DNA of 64,000 nt from Bacteroidota bacterium. GTDB taxonomy: Bacteria > Bacteroidota > Bacteroidia > Chitinophagales > Chitinophagaceae. Shown here piece by piece: positions 50,631 to 60,565 of the stretch (positions are counted from its first letter, which is position 1; each line of letters begins with the position of its first letter). The position numbers and the translations under genes were made by a program. The notes beneath the pieces were generated by a model that made no database searches, was not told where the DNA came from, and was given only the letters and a program-made list of their open reading frames with translations. Location of the stretch: the NCBI GenBank assembly GCA_023386045.1, contig JAEWKK010000032.1, forward strand, positions 22,884 to 86,883, written 5' to 3'.

Positions 50631-50984
50631 ATGAAATTGATCTTATCCATATTATTGATTGCAACACTCTCTTTTTTGGCTGGTTTATTTTTACCCTGGT
50701 GGAGTATTGCCATCATTGCTTTTTTGGTTTCCCTGCTCTTGCCTCAAAGGACTGGCATTGCATTCCTGGGTGGATTTCTGGGCATCTTCATTTTATGGAC
50801 GATAGTAGCTGCCTGGATCGACTTCGGTAATGATCACATTCTTTCTCAAAAGATCGCACAGTTGTTTCCCCTGGGAGGGTCTTCCTTTTTGCTCATCCTG
50901 GTAACAGCATTCGTTGGAGGATTGGTAGGAGGATTTGCAGCGATGGCCGGCAGTTCACTCAGGCCTTTGCCACGCCGGTGGTAA
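50631..50984 (+). CDS. Small membrane protein
   Basis: The 117-residue protein has about four helices: LILSILLIATLSFLAG, IAIIAFLVSLLL, FLGIFILWTIVAAWI, and a Gly-rich last helix (FVGGLVGGFAAMAG). The family is not recognised. It starts 5 nt after the penicillin acylase stop and is probably co-transcribed. Confidence 0.75.
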   Translation: MKLILSILLIATLSFLAGLFLPWWSIAIIAFLVSLLLPQRTGIAFLGGFLGIFILWTIVAAWIDFGNDHILSQKIAQLFPLGGSSFLLILVTAFVGGLVGGFAAMAGSSLRPLPRRW

Positions 50985-51059
50985 TACATTTGTTAAATAA
51001 TAAAAGCCTGTAACTATTAGAAGGCTGATGCGTTTACATTCGCTGTAGCACCAAAGCTT

Positions 51060-53561
51060 ATGAGACGTATTTTATTTTTATTGCCATTGCAATTCTTCTT
51101 CCTGATTTCGTTCGCAGGAAAAATAACGGGAACCATAACAGATGAAAAAGGTGAGCCATTGGGTTTTGCTTCCATCAGTATCAAAGGAAGTAATGCAGGT
51201 GTTGTTGCTAATAGTAAGGGCAAATATGAGCTATCCGTTTCACCTGGCACCTATACATTGACCTGTCAGCACGTAGGCTATAAAGCAGTTTCCAAGACCA
51301 TTACTGTTACAGATGAAGCTGTACTGGATTTTCAACTGCAACTACAACAGCTCACCATGGAAGAAGTGGTGGTAAAATCGGGTCCAGATCCGGCAATTGA
51401 GATCATGAGACAGGCGATCAGGAAAAGAGAATTTTATAATAAACAGGTGGATTCATTTACCGTGGATGTATACATCAAGGGAATGATGAAAACCCGCCGC
51501 ATACCCGACCAGTTCATAAAAAAAGAAACCACTAAAGAGGATATGGAGAACTCAGGCTTTGACTCCCTGGGCAGGGGTTTCATCTTCCTTTCCGAATCCC
51601 AGACAAAGGTTTCATTTAAAAGACCTGATACTTATAAATACGAAGTCATATCCTCAAGGCAGTCTGGTGGTGGCTATGGCATCAGCTTTCCTTTCTTCAT
51701 TAATTTTTATGTAAACAACGTCAATGTATTTGACAATCTCAATCCAAGAGGATTCGTATCACCCATTGCAGATAATGCTTTTCATTTTTACAAATTTCAT
51801 TACGAAGGAAGTTTTTTCGAGAATAACCAGATGATTGACCGGATCAGGGTTACGCCCAAAAGAAAAAATGAACCCTTATTCCAGGGATACGTGCAGATTG
51901 TGGATGGCGACTGGCGTATTCATTCTATTGACCTGCTGACAACAAAGGAATACCAGCTGCAACTGCTGGATACCGTTAGGCTGACCCAGATCCATGCGCC
52001 TGTAACTGAAACTACCTGGCGTACACAGAACCAGGTGGTTTACCTGGCAGCCAATACTTTTGGGTTTGAATGGACGGGAAACTTCCTGAATGTATATACT
52101 AACTATGACCTCGATCCCGGTTTTGCCAAAAAACATTTTACCCGCACTATCGTTACCTATGATACGGCTTTCAACAAAAAAGATTCTGCATACTGGAGCA
52201 AGGTCCGGCCGGTGCCGCTTGAAGCAGATGAGAGCAGGGACTTCATTTTCAAGGACGGTCTTTATAAAAAGATCAGGGATTCTTTTTATACCCGTTCCAA
52301 TATAGACTCATTGAATAAAAGAAAGCGGCCTGTAAAATTTTCTGAGCTCATGTATCTTGGACTTACCAGGAATCATTATTCCAAATCACATATACTTACT
52401 TATAAACTTACGCCGCTGATTTATGGTATTCAGTTTAATACAGTGGAAGGACTCACTCCCAATCTACTGCATTCTTTCCAGGTCAGTCCCAAAAAAGGAA
52501 AGACCAACTATTACATTGATCTAAATACCAGGTATGGATTCAGCAATGAACATTTTAATTCCTTCCTTCTTCTTGGTTTCAAACCCAAACAAAACTACCT
52601 GAACCGATATTTTGAGGTAGCAGGAGGAAAGCGGGTAAAACAATTCAACCCTGAGGATCCCATTGATCCATTCATGAATACCAGCTACACTCTTTTCAAG
52701 CGTAAAAATTATATGAAGATCTATGAGAACTGGTTTGGTGAATTGCGTTACCAGAACAGTTTCGAAAATGGATTGAAATGGAACATTATGGCAACTTACG
52801 AAGACCGTTTGCCACTTGAGAATACAACTTCTTATTCTTTTTATAAGAAAGACAGGATCTATCTTCCCAATCATCCTTTTGAACTCGAAAACATTCCATT
52901 TGAAAAACATCAGGCTTTAGTGACAACCCTCCAGCTGAGATGGCAGCCAGGTCAAAAATTCATGCAGCTCCCAACGGAAAAAATAGCAATAGGTTCTGAT
53001 TATCCCACACTGGAATTGCAATATTCAAAAGGCATTCATGGTTTATTGAACAGTGATGTTGATTTTGATAAATGGAAGTTCTCGGTTTCTGACAATCTCA
53101 ACCTGAAATTGAAAGGGGAGTTTCGCTACCGTATTGCGGCAGGAGGCTTCCTCAACAGCAGGAGAGTGGAAATCCCGGACTTCACTCATTTTAATGGCAA
53201 CCAGGTTTTTGCTGCGCAGAAATACCTTAATAGTTTCCAGTTGGCTCCTTATTATCGTTATAGCAATACAGAGAAGATCTATGGTGAACTCCATGTTGAA
53301 CATCATTTCAACGGACTTCTTACCAACAAGATCCCCTTGTTCAATAAATTAAAATGGAACCTGGTGGCTGGAACCAATACTTTCTTTGTAAACAGGGATA
53401 ATTATTATGTTGAAGCCTTTGCCGGACTCGAAAATATATTAAAGATTTTCCGCGTAGATTTTGTTGCCGGATACCAGGCCCAGCCGGGAAATCATTTTGG
53501 TGTCAGGATTGGACTGGGAGGTTTGCTCGGAGGCGCCATGAATGTTGCCCTTAAAAACTAA
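51060..53561 (+). CDS. DUF5686/carboxypeptidase-regulatory outer-membrane protein
   Basis: The 833-residue protein has a signal peptide (MRRILFLLPLQFFFLISFA), a carboxypeptidase-regulatory-like domain (ITGTITDEKGEPLGFASI, GTYTLTCQHVGYK), a linker with EIMRQAIRKREFYNKQVDSF, and a DUF5686 domain with a C-terminal barrel (GVRIGLGGLLGGAMN). This Bacteroidota family is outer-membrane located and of unknown function. Confidence 0.87.
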   Translation: MRRILFLLPLQFFFLISFAGKITGTITDEKGEPLGFASISIKGSNAGVVANSKGKYELSVSPGTYTLTCQHVGYKAVSKTITVTDEAVLDFQLQLQQLTMEEVVVKSGPDPAIEIMRQAIRKREFYNKQVDSFTVDVYIKGMMKTRRIPDQFIKKETTKEDMENSGFDSLGRGFIFLSESQTKVSFKRPDTYKYEVISSRQSGGGYGISFPFFINFYVNNVNVFDNLNPRGFVSPIADNAFHFYKFHYEGSFFENNQMIDRIRVTPKRKNEPLFQGYVQIVDGDWRIHSIDLLTTKEYQLQLLDTVRLTQIHAPVTETTWRTQNQVVYLAANTFGFEWTGNFLNVYTNYDLDPGFAKKHFTRTIVTYDTAFNKKDSAYWSKVRPVPLEADESRDFIFKDGLYKKIRDSFYTRSNIDSLNKRKRPVKFSELMYLGLTRNHYSKSHILTYKLTPLIYGIQFNTVEGLTPNLLHSFQVSPKKGKTNYYIDLNTRYGFSNEHFNSFLLLGFKPKQNYLNRYFEVAGGKRVKQFNPEDPIDPFMNTSYTLFKRKNYMKIYENWFGELRYQNSFENGLKWNIMATYEDRLPLENTTSYSFYKKDRIYLPNHPFELENIPFEKHQALVTTLQLRWQPGQKFMQLPTEKIAIGSDYPTLELQYSKGIHGLLNSDVDFDKWKFSVSDNLNLKLKGEFRYRIAAGGFLNSRRVEIPDFTHFNGNQVFAAQKYLNSFQLAPYYRYSNTEKIYGELHVEHHFNGLLTNKIPLFNKLKWNLVAGTNTFFVNRDNYYVEAFAGLENILKIFRVDFVAGYQAQPGNHFGVRIGLGGLLGGAMNVALKN

Positions 53562-53639
53562 TTCCGCTTAAGGATATAGGTTATATGCAGAATACTTAAC
53601 TTCGTCCCAACCTAATTTAACCATTGAAAAATCTGAAGT

Positions 53640-53978
53640 ATGGCATTTAGTTCGACAATTCAACCTGTACAAGCACCTGCTACCCAGAGTTCACCAGATT
53701 ATTCCGCTTCTGCCGCCATTTTAGGCGTAATGATGCTTTCGGCCTACGCTGCGCAGAAAAGCAAAAAGGCAATGCGTAAAATGAAACGCCGCCTTTTCTG
53801 GACTGCTTTCAAATTAAAAATGAAGTCCCTATTCAGTAAAAAACGTGCTACATCCGACAGAACGCTCCTCTACATCCTACTTGGTGTACTGGTACTGGCT
53901 CTGCTTATTGTTGATGTGGTAATAGGACTTATCGTTTTACTGGCCCTGCTCATCATGTACCTGCTGGGCGTATTTTAA
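53640..53978 (+). CDS. Hypothetical small membrane protein
   Basis: The 112-residue protein has one weak helix (YSASAAILGVMMLSAYAA), a highly basic middle (KKAMRKMKRRLFWTAFKLKM), and a long C-terminal hydrophobic hairpin (LLYILLGVLVLALLIVDVV and onward). The basic segment may contact membrane or nucleic acid. No family is recognised. Confidence 0.65.
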   Translation: MAFSSTIQPVQAPATQSSPDYSASAAILGVMMLSAYAAQKSKKAMRKMKRRLFWTAFKLKMKSLFSKKRATSDRTLLYILLGVLVLALLIVDVVIGLIVLLALLIMYLLGVF

Positions 53979-54017
53979 GTTCCTGATTTTTTACGAATCT
54001 CTTAGTAAGTCAGCATT

Positions 54018-54025
54018 TATCTTTG
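54018..54025 (+). promoter_or_regulatory. -7 element TATCTTTG upstream of trhO
   Basis: It matches TAnnTTTG, 66 nt before the trhO ATG, leaving a conventional leader. Confidence 0.4.
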
Positions 54026-54091
54026 CTGCTTAAAGAAATTTTTCCTGCCCCGGCAGGAGTTCACCCTGCAAGTGTCCTATAAATTTCAACT

Positions 54092-55141
54092 ATGGCAGCA
54101 TTACACAACAGAATCTCCCAAAAGGAGCTCAAGCAACGTTTGCTTGAAGAAACAGAGTTTCGCAAGACTATTTCCTTCTACCATTATTTTCCTATTGCTG
54201 ACCCAAAGGTTTTCAGGGATGAACTATACCTGAACCTTGACAGGCTCAGTGTGTTCGGAAGGATCTACGTAGCACATGAAGGGATCAATGCGCAGATAAG
54301 CGTTCCTGAAAGCAAATTTGAGGCTTTCAGATCTTACCTATATTCCATATCACCACTGAATGGCATCAGGCTCAATATTGCCGTGGATGATGATGGTAAA
54401 TCATTCTGGGTACTCAAGATAAAGGTCAGGGAAAAAATTGTTGCTGATGGCATTTCTGATCCTTCATTCAGCATGGAGAACAGGGGTCGTTATATCAAAG
54501 CGGAAGACCTGAACCTGCTGATACAGGAACCCGATACCATTGTGGTGGACATGCGTAACCATTATGAATACGAAGTGGGTCATTTCGAAAAAGCCATTGA
54601 AGTTCCTTCTGATACATTTCGCGAACAGCTGCCCATGGCGGTTGATATGTTGAAAGATGCAAAGGACAAAAATATCATCATGTATTGCACCGGCGGCATC
54701 CGTTGCGAAAAGGCAAGTGCTTACATGCTTCACAATGGATTTAAAAATGTATTTCACCTGGAAGGTGGTATTATCAATTATGCCAACCAGATTAAACAAC
54801 AGGGACTCGAGAGCAGGTTTCATGGGAAGAACTTCGTTTTTGATAACAGGCTGGGAGAGAGGATCACTGAAGAAGTTATCGCAAAATGCCACCAGTGCGG
54901 AAAGCCCGCTGATACGCATGTGAATTGCGTGAATGAGGCCTGCCACCTGCTTTTTATCCAGTGCGAGGAATGCAATAAAAAATATGAAGGCTGCTGTAGC
55001 AAAGAATGCCAGGAATTTATACACCAGCCCCTGGAGATTCAGAAGGAAAAAAGAAAAGGCATTGACAAAGGAAGAAATATCTTTAATAAATCAAGGGCAA
55101 GACTAAGACCAAGACTGAATGATACCAGGGAACAGGAATAA
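54092..55141 (+). CDS. trhO: tRNA uridine(34) hydroxylase TrhO (rhodanese-like)
   Basis: The 349-residue protein has an N-terminal ferredoxin-like domain (GRIYVAHEGINAQIS), a rhodanese domain with catalytic C199 in YCTGGIRCEKASAYM, and a C-terminal Cys-rich zinc-type region (CHQCGKPADTHVNC, QCEECNKKYEGCCSKEC). TrhO makes 5-hydroxyuridine at tRNA position 34 using oxygen. Length matches the Bacteroidota form. Confidence 0.92.
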   Translation: MAALHNRISQKELKQRLLEETEFRKTISFYHYFPIADPKVFRDELYLNLDRLSVFGRIYVAHEGINAQISVPESKFEAFRSYLYSISPLNGIRLNIAVDDDGKSFWVLKIKVREKIVADGISDPSFSMENRGRYIKAEDLNLLIQEPDTIVVDMRNHYEYEVGHFEKAIEVPSDTFREQLPMAVDMLKDAKDKNIIMYCTGGIRCEKASAYMLHNGFKNVFHLEGGIINYANQIKQQGLESRFHGKNFVFDNRLGERITEEVIAKCHQCGKPADTHVNCVNEACHLLFIQCEECNKKYEGCCSKECQEFIHQPLEIQKEKRKGIDKGRNIFNKSRARLRPRLNDTREQE

Positions 55142-55159
55142 GCTTACCCAAAATATTTC

Positions 55160-55696
55160 ATGAAGTGGTTGTGCTATATCGTTTTTCTTTTTGTCCTCAC
55201 TCATTGCAGGACAAAAGAGAAATATGTCAGCCTGCCAACACCCTCACAAATCAGCACTCCATCATCCGTCAAAAAAGAACACGAATATTTACTTGACCTG
55301 ATCAGGCAGTTCAGTACAGAAAAAGACAGTGCGGGCAGAACTGCCAACAAGATACTGGTTACTATGGAACATCATTTTAGTGAAGAGGAATCATATGTGT
55401 TGCCGCCATTGGGCATATTACCACAATTGGCAAAAAGAGAGGTGCCTGCATATTCCGACAGCATTCTTGCGCTTATCAAAAAATTCAGAACTAACTCTGC
55501 CCACATGATAGCAGAGCACCAGTTAATCAATGCTTATATTGAGGAGTGGCTGAATACTGATGGCGCTAACAGGCAGGAGATCCTTTTCTTTAAAAATGAA
55601 CTGGAAGCACATGCAAGGCTTGAGGAAGAAGTGCTTTTTCCCGCAGCTATTTTAATTGGTGAATATCTCCAATTAAAAATTGCATCAAAAAAATAA
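55160..55696 (+). CDS. Hemerythrin-like (HHE) lipoprotein
   Basis: The 178-residue protein has lipobox LTHC with C16, then a four-helix bundle with iron-type ligands: KKEHEYLLDL, MEHHFSEEESYVLPP, IAEHQLINAYIEE and LEAHARLEEEVLFPA. The H-HxxxE-H-HxxxE pattern fits a non-haem di-iron hemerythrin-like domain, unusual in having a lipid anchor. A role in O2, NO or iron sensing is inferred. It follows trhO by 18 nt. Confidence 0.8.
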   Translation: MKWLCYIVFLFVLTHCRTKEKYVSLPTPSQISTPSSVKKEHEYLLDLIRQFSTEKDSAGRTANKILVTMEHHFSEEESYVLPPLGILPQLAKREVPAYSDSILALIKKFRTNSAHMIAEHQLINAYIEEWLNTDGANRQEILFFKNELEAHARLEEEVLFPAAILIGEYLQLKIASKK

Positions 55697-55703
55697 GTTT
55701 GAA

Positions 55704-56105
55704 TCATTGATAGCTTCGATCCAATTCAATGGCCTCATCCAGGAGCTTTACTATGGCCTTTTCATCAATTTCTTCAACAGTTCTGTATATTTTATAGAAT
55801 ACTTTTTTATTGGTACCGTGTGTAAGATAACTGTCAACATCCTTCAGCTGCCGGCCCTGCCAGAAGCCAAGCAATACGCCATCCCTGATTCCTCCTCCCG
55901 GTATGCTGGCTGGCCAGATAATGCAAATGCCTTTCTTTCCATGGAAATAAGGAACACTAAAAGAAAGTTTTTCCCTGCAATTCCCAGGTAGCTTCTCAAG
56001 AATGATCTGTCGCAGTACATCAACCATCAGCCGTTCATTCTCCGGTAAGAATTCAAATAACTGAAGCAGAGTTTTGATTGCAGGTCGTTCCTTTTTTATA
56101 AGCAT
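55704..56105 (-). CDS. DUF1801 domain protein
   Basis: The 133-residue protein has EKLSFSVPYFHGKKGICIIWP and LLGFWQGRQLKD in the DUF1801/YdhG arrangement, a small alpha-beta fold related to frataxin-like domains. The function is unknown. It lies 12 nt downstream of the SRPBCC gene on the same strand. Confidence 0.8.
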   Translation of the reverse strand: MLIKKERPAIKTLLQLFEFLPENERLMVDVLRQIILEKLPGNCREKLSFSVPYFHGKKGICIIWPASIPGGGIRDGVLLGFWQGRQLKDVDSYLTHGTNKKVFYKIYRTVEEIDEKAIVKLLDEAIELDRSYQ

Positions 56106-56117
56106 GTTCTTCAGGAA

Positions 56118-56558
56118 TTAATATTGAATTTCTTCAACCAGCTCTTTCAATTTGGATAAGATCATTTCCCAATTGGAAGTAGAATGTTCAACTGCTTTTT
56201 CATTGACATTATTGTCCTGCCATAGCTCAACTTTTGTTCCTTCACCCATGGTGCTTAACTGAATGTTTACTGTATTATAGTTTTGAGGTTCATCCTCTAT
56301 ATCGGTCAACGGACTGTAATGTGTGTACTGAATATGGTTGGGTGGATCAAGTTCCAGTATCTTTCCTTTGTCTTCATAATGTTTTCCCTGCCATTCTCCT
56401 TTCCATACAATAGAACTTCCTTTTTTCCAATCAGAAATCACCTGGGTTCCAAACATGTATTCCTTTATTAGATCAGGATTCACCAGGGCATCCCATACCT
56501 TTTCCTTTTTGGCTGCAATATCAATACTGGCTTTAGCCGTAAGTCCTTTTTGTTCCAT
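56118..56558 (-). CDS. SRPBCC (AHSA1-like) domain protein
   Basis: The 146-residue protein has the AHSA1/START fold: ASIDIAAKKEKVWDALVNPDLIKEYMFG, the middle beta sheet WQGKHYEDKGKILELDPPNHI, and the final long helix WEMILSKLKELVEEI. The fold binds hydrophobic ligands or Hsp90-like partners; the role is unknown. ATG 56558 is chosen because family conservation begins there. It is paired with DUF1801. Confidence 0.85.
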   Translation of the reverse strand: MEQKGLTAKASIDIAAKKEKVWDALVNPDLIKEYMFGTQVISDWKKGSSIVWKGEWQGKHYEDKGKILELDPPNHIQYTHYSPLTDIEDEPQNYNTVNIQLSTMGEGTKVELWQDNNVNEKAVEHSTSNWEMILSKLKELVEEIQY

Positions 56559-56785
56559 AACTATAGTTTTTTGACGAAAGAAATCGGTGGAGTAAATTTT
56601 CAAGGGGGCACATTAAAGTTAACTCATTTCAAAGTGAGTAGTGGTTCCTGATGCATCATAACTTTAATGTCCTTACCAAAGCAGCCTGACCATAATCATA
56701 TTGCATTGCATAATCTGCTTTTTCCTTTTTCCTAATTTAGACCAGCCGTGCCCTGGGCCATGTTTATCAACTTCAACCAGGTATC

Positions 56786-57238
56786 ATGAAAAGTTTCCTG
56801 CGATCTGCTGTATTATCATCCACTCTGCTTTTTATAAGCTTTGTTTCCCTTGCCCAGATACCTAAAAACAGTATCAATACTTATGTTGGAATTTTTGAGA
56901 TCAATTTCAATTATGAAAGGAATGTGCTGCAGATGGAAAGAGGGCTAGGCCATCTGCGACTGGGCGTAGGACAGGCTCGATTTGTTCAGGCAGGTGAGGG
57001 CAAATACATCAATATGAGCTATGTTCATGTCGTTGGGAAAAAAGAAAGCCATCTTGAAGCAGATATCGGTTTCAAATACATGCTTACTAATAGCATTGAT
57101 GATCCAAAGTTTTCAGAAGAATTTATTCCTGATCTGTTTATTGGCTATCGTTTCCAGAACCAGCCACGTGGTATCATTCTTCGTGCAGGCATTAATTATC
57201 CCACCATCATTAACCTGGGTATTGGTCTTGCTTTTTGA
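56786..57238 (+). CDS. Small secreted or outer-membrane hypothetical protein
   Basis: The 150-residue protein has a signal peptide (SAVLSSTLLFISFVSLAQ) and a beta-rich body with alternating hydrophobic strands (VGIFEINFNYERNVL, HLRLGVGQARF) ending in INLGIGLAF with terminal Phe, as in outer-membrane barrels. It is small, about eight strands. No family is recognised. Confidence 0.7.
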   Translation: MKSFLRSAVLSSTLLFISFVSLAQIPKNSINTYVGIFEINFNYERNVLQMERGLGHLRLGVGQARFVQAGEGKYINMSYVHVVGKKESHLEADIGFKYMLTNSIDDPKFSEEFIPDLFIGYRFQNQPRGIILRAGINYPTIINLGIGLAF

Positions 57239-57354
57239 TTCAGGAACCTAATACTGTATAAAATCCCGCTTAGGCATTGCTGAACTGATCCCTCTCAGGT
57301 TTTTTATTCGGCTTTAATGATATTTTGCTTCGCTCATGAATTGAAGCAAAGAAT

Positions 57355-59457
57355 ATGATCACAAAGCAACTACTTGATCCCGGCAGCATTGTTATAGTAG
57401 GTGGTTCCAACGATATTTCAAAACCGGGAGGAAAGGTTCTTCATAACATTCTTGCACATCATTATAAAGGACAGCTATTGGTTGTCAATCCCAGGGAAGA
57501 TGTGGTACAGGGAGTCAAATCATTTCCCGATTGCGATTCATTGCCCGATGTGGAACTTGCCATCATCGCTGTGGCAGCAGACCATGTGGAAACTATATTG
57601 AAAACACTGGCGTTTCAAAAAAACTGCAAGGCTTTTATTCTTTTCTCTGCAGGATTTAGCGAGGCGGGCGAAAATGGACGACTTCTCGAAAAAAAATGCG
57701 TGGAGATCATTGATGCTGTTGGTGGCACCCTGCTAGGGCCCAATTGTATCGGAATGATCACAGGAACTTATAAAGGAGTTTTTGCCGGGCCCATTCCTGC
57801 CTATGATCCAATGGGTGCTGATTGTGTTTCAGCTTCGGGAGCTACCATGGTTTATCTTCTGGAAATGGCCATACCAAGAGGTTTGAAGTTCAGGGATATG
57901 TTTTCTGTTGGCAATAGTGCCCAGGTAGGTGTGGAGGATGTTCTTGAATACTGGGATAAAACTTTTGATCCTGAAAGAAGCTCAAAGATCAAGTTATTGT
58001 ACATGGAGGAAATCTCGGACCCACAAAGGTTTCTGGAACATGCGAGATCACTTGTAAAAAAAGGTTGCAGGATCGCTGCCATCAAAGCAGGAAGTACCGA
58101 AGCAGGTTCAAGAGCCGTATCCTCTCATACAGGAGCGCTTGCTGGGTCAGATTCGGCGGTAAATGCATTGTTCCGCAAGGCCGGCATCATCCGTTGTTAC
58201 AGTCGTGTTGAACTGGTTTATGTGGCAGCTATTTTTTCTATCAAACCACTCAAAGGCGATCGTTTAGCAGTGATCACACATGCTGGCGGTCCGGGTGTAA
58301 TGCTCACTGATATTCTCACCAGGGGAGGTATGAAAGTGCCGCAACTGAAAGGAGAAAAAGCTGATACACTGCTCTCCAAATTATTTCCAGGATCTTCCGT
58401 TTCCAATCCCATAGATTTTCTTGCCACAGGCAATGCAAAACAACTGGGAGAAATACTGGATGCAGTTGAGAATGACTTTGATGAAATAGACGGATCCGTG
58501 GTGGTATTTGGTACAACAGGAATGTGGAGAGTAGATGATGTTTACAAGGTCCTGCATGATAAGATCAGGACCTGCTCCAAACCCATATTTCCCATTCTGC
58601 CTTCAGCCATACAGGCTGCTGAAGAAGTAAGTCATTTTCAATCCATGGGACATGTAAACTTTACGGATGAAGTCAGCTTCGGTTATGTATTGACGAGAGT
58701 GAACAGGCTTCATTCTCCTTTCCCTGAAGCCATCTTGCCTGAAGTAGATAAAGAAAGTATCAGGGCTGTCATGCAAAAATCCAGTGCAGGATATCTTTCA
58801 CCTTCCCAGGTTTTTAAATTACTGGAAGCCTCAGGAATTGATACCGTTAAGCAGGCAACAGCTATTGACCAGAAAGAGTTGATCTCAGCGCTTGAAATAA
58901 CAGGTTTTCCCTTAGTAATGAAAGTGTGGGGACCGGTACATAAATCTGATTTAGGTGGTGTGATTTTAAATATTCAGGATAAGGATGAAGCAGTTTCGGT
59001 TTTCAGGAAATTAATGGCCATTGAGGAGGCCAAAGGAGTGATCCTTCAACAACAACTCAGTGGAATAGAAGTATACATGGGTGCACAGGCTGAAGAAAAA
59101 TTCGGTCACCAGGTGGTTTGCGGACTGGGAGGAATTTTTGTTGAAGTTTTCAAAGACATCTCCACTGCCCTGATACCTGTAAGCAGGGAAGAAGCTTTAT
59201 GTATGATCAGGCGATTGAGATCCTATCCCATTATCAAAGGCGCAAGGGGAAAAGAAGGTTTAGATGAAAACCTCTTAGCGCTAACCATCCAAAAAATCTC
59301 TGCCTTGCTGGCCGAAGCACCGGAAATCATGGAAATGGATATCAATCCGCTAATTGGAAATGGTGATCGTCTCGTAGCGGTTGACGCCCGGATCCGGGTT
59401 AGAACATCAGATAAAAAAATTGAAGTTTTGCAATCAGCTGAAAAGCTGATGAATTAA
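57355..59457 (+). CDS. ADP-forming acyl-CoA synthetase (acetate-CoA ligase family)
   Basis: The 700-residue protein joins a CoA-binding domain (SIVIVGGSNDISKPGGKV), a ligase domain with phospho-His H258 in SSHTGALAGSD and GPNCIGMITG, and a C-terminal ATP-grasp domain (GFPLVMKVWGPVHKSDLGGV, MDINPLI). It interconverts acyl-CoA plus ADP and phosphate with acid, CoA and ATP; the acyl group is unknown. It converges on purC. Confidence 0.9.
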   Translation: MITKQLLDPGSIVIVGGSNDISKPGGKVLHNILAHHYKGQLLVVNPREDVVQGVKSFPDCDSLPDVELAIIAVAADHVETILKTLAFQKNCKAFILFSAGFSEAGENGRLLEKKCVEIIDAVGGTLLGPNCIGMITGTYKGVFAGPIPAYDPMGADCVSASGATMVYLLEMAIPRGLKFRDMFSVGNSAQVGVEDVLEYWDKTFDPERSSKIKLLYMEEISDPQRFLEHARSLVKKGCRIAAIKAGSTEAGSRAVSSHTGALAGSDSAVNALFRKAGIIRCYSRVELVYVAAIFSIKPLKGDRLAVITHAGGPGVMLTDILTRGGMKVPQLKGEKADTLLSKLFPGSSVSNPIDFLATGNAKQLGEILDAVENDFDEIDGSVVVFGTTGMWRVDDVYKVLHDKIRTCSKPIFPILPSAIQAAEEVSHFQSMGHVNFTDEVSFGYVLTRVNRLHSPFPEAILPEVDKESIRAVMQKSSAGYLSPSQVFKLLEASGIDTVKQATAIDQKELISALEITGFPLVMKVWGPVHKSDLGGVILNIQDKDEAVSVFRKLMAIEEAKGVILQQQLSGIEVYMGAQAEEKFGHQVVCGLGGIFVEVFKDISTALIPVSREEALCMIRRLRSYPIIKGARGKEGLDENLLALTIQKISALLAEAPEIMEMDINPLIGNGDRLVAVDARIRVRTSDKKIEVLQSAEKLMN

Positions 59458-59468
59458 GCCATCCATAA

Positions 59469-60395
59469 TCAACCTAAATTTTTCAGCGCTGCAACGATCA
59501 TGTTGTAAGTATTATTTTCGTCGGGTTGTTGTGGTTCAAATTTTTTTCCCGTTACCTTTTCATAGAGTTCAATATACCTTTTTGAAATGGTTTCCACCCA
59601 TTCATCGCTCATCTCGGGCACTGTCTGACCTTCCTTTCCCATAAATTCATTCTGGATCAGCCATTCCCGCACAAACTCCTTACTAAGTTGCTTTTGTTTC
59701 TCACCCCTTGACTGTCTCTGGTCAAAGCCATCTGCATAAAAATATCGGGAGGAATCTGGCGTGTGTATCTCATCCATCAATGTGATGATGCCATTTCTTT
59801 TTCCAAATTCATATTTGGTATCGGCGAGGATCAATCCGTTTTTTAAAGCCAGTTGCTTTCCTTTTTCAAAAAGTGCCAGGGCATAGGACCTGATGTTTTC
59901 CCATTCTTCCGGCGTTGCCAGTCCCTGTTTCAATAACTCGGTTTCTGAAATATCTTCATCATGTCCCTCGCTGGCCTTGGTGGATGGAGTGATCAGGGGC
60001 TCAGGAAAGCTGTCATTCTCTTTCAACCCATCAGGCATCAATGCACCACAAAGAATGCGCTGGCCACTGGAATAGGTTCTCCAGGCATGCCCGCAAAGAT
60101 GACCACGCACCACGACCTCTATCTTAAAAGGTTCGCAACGGTAACCAATAGAGGCAGTGGGAGCAGGAGTGGATATTAGCCAGTTTGGACATATGTCTTT
60201 TGTAGCATTCAGCATATATGCTGCAAGCTGGTTCAGTACCTGGCCTTTGAAAGGGATGGGCCTTGGTAAAATCACATCAAATGCAGAAATGCGGTCAGAT
60301 GCGACCATGACCAGCAGGTCCTTTCCTATGCTATAAACATCCCTGACCTTGCCCTTATAAAAATTGGTTTGCCCCGGAAATTGAAATGATGCCAT
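59469..60395 (-). CDS. purC: SAICAR synthase (phosphoribosylaminoimidazole-succinocarboxamide synthase)
   Basis: The 308-residue protein has the PurC motifs YKGKVRDVYSIG, SDRISAFDVILP, VVRGHLCGHAWRTY and LADTKYEFG, with MDEIHTPDSSRYF. It ligates aspartate to CAIR in purine synthesis using ATP. The longer form (about 300 residues) is common in Bacteroidota. Transcription is divergent from the TonB receptor. Confidence 0.94.
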   Translation of the reverse strand: MASFQFPGQTNFYKGKVRDVYSIGKDLLVMVASDRISAFDVILPRPIPFKGQVLNQLAAYMLNATKDICPNWLISTPAPTASIGYRCEPFKIEVVVRGHLCGHAWRTYSSGQRILCGALMPDGLKENDSFPEPLITPSTKASEGHDEDISETELLKQGLATPEEWENIRSYALALFEKGKQLALKNGLILADTKYEFGKRNGIITLMDEIHTPDSSRYFYADGFDQRQSRGEKQKQLSKEFVREWLIQNEFMGKEGQTVPEMSDEWVETISKRYIELYEKVTGKKFEPQQPDENNTYNMIVAALKNLG

Positions 60396-60565
60396 AGATC
60401 GAAAGTAATTCTAACCTTTCTCATTGGAAGATGAAAGCAATTCTAAATGTCAACAACTTATTCCAAATGGTCGAAAATAATTTTATTGAAACAATTGTAA
60501 TGCTTATTTTTCGGAGTGAAACTACTCAATGGAATAGAGGATCTTCCAAAACTAAAATCCCAATC

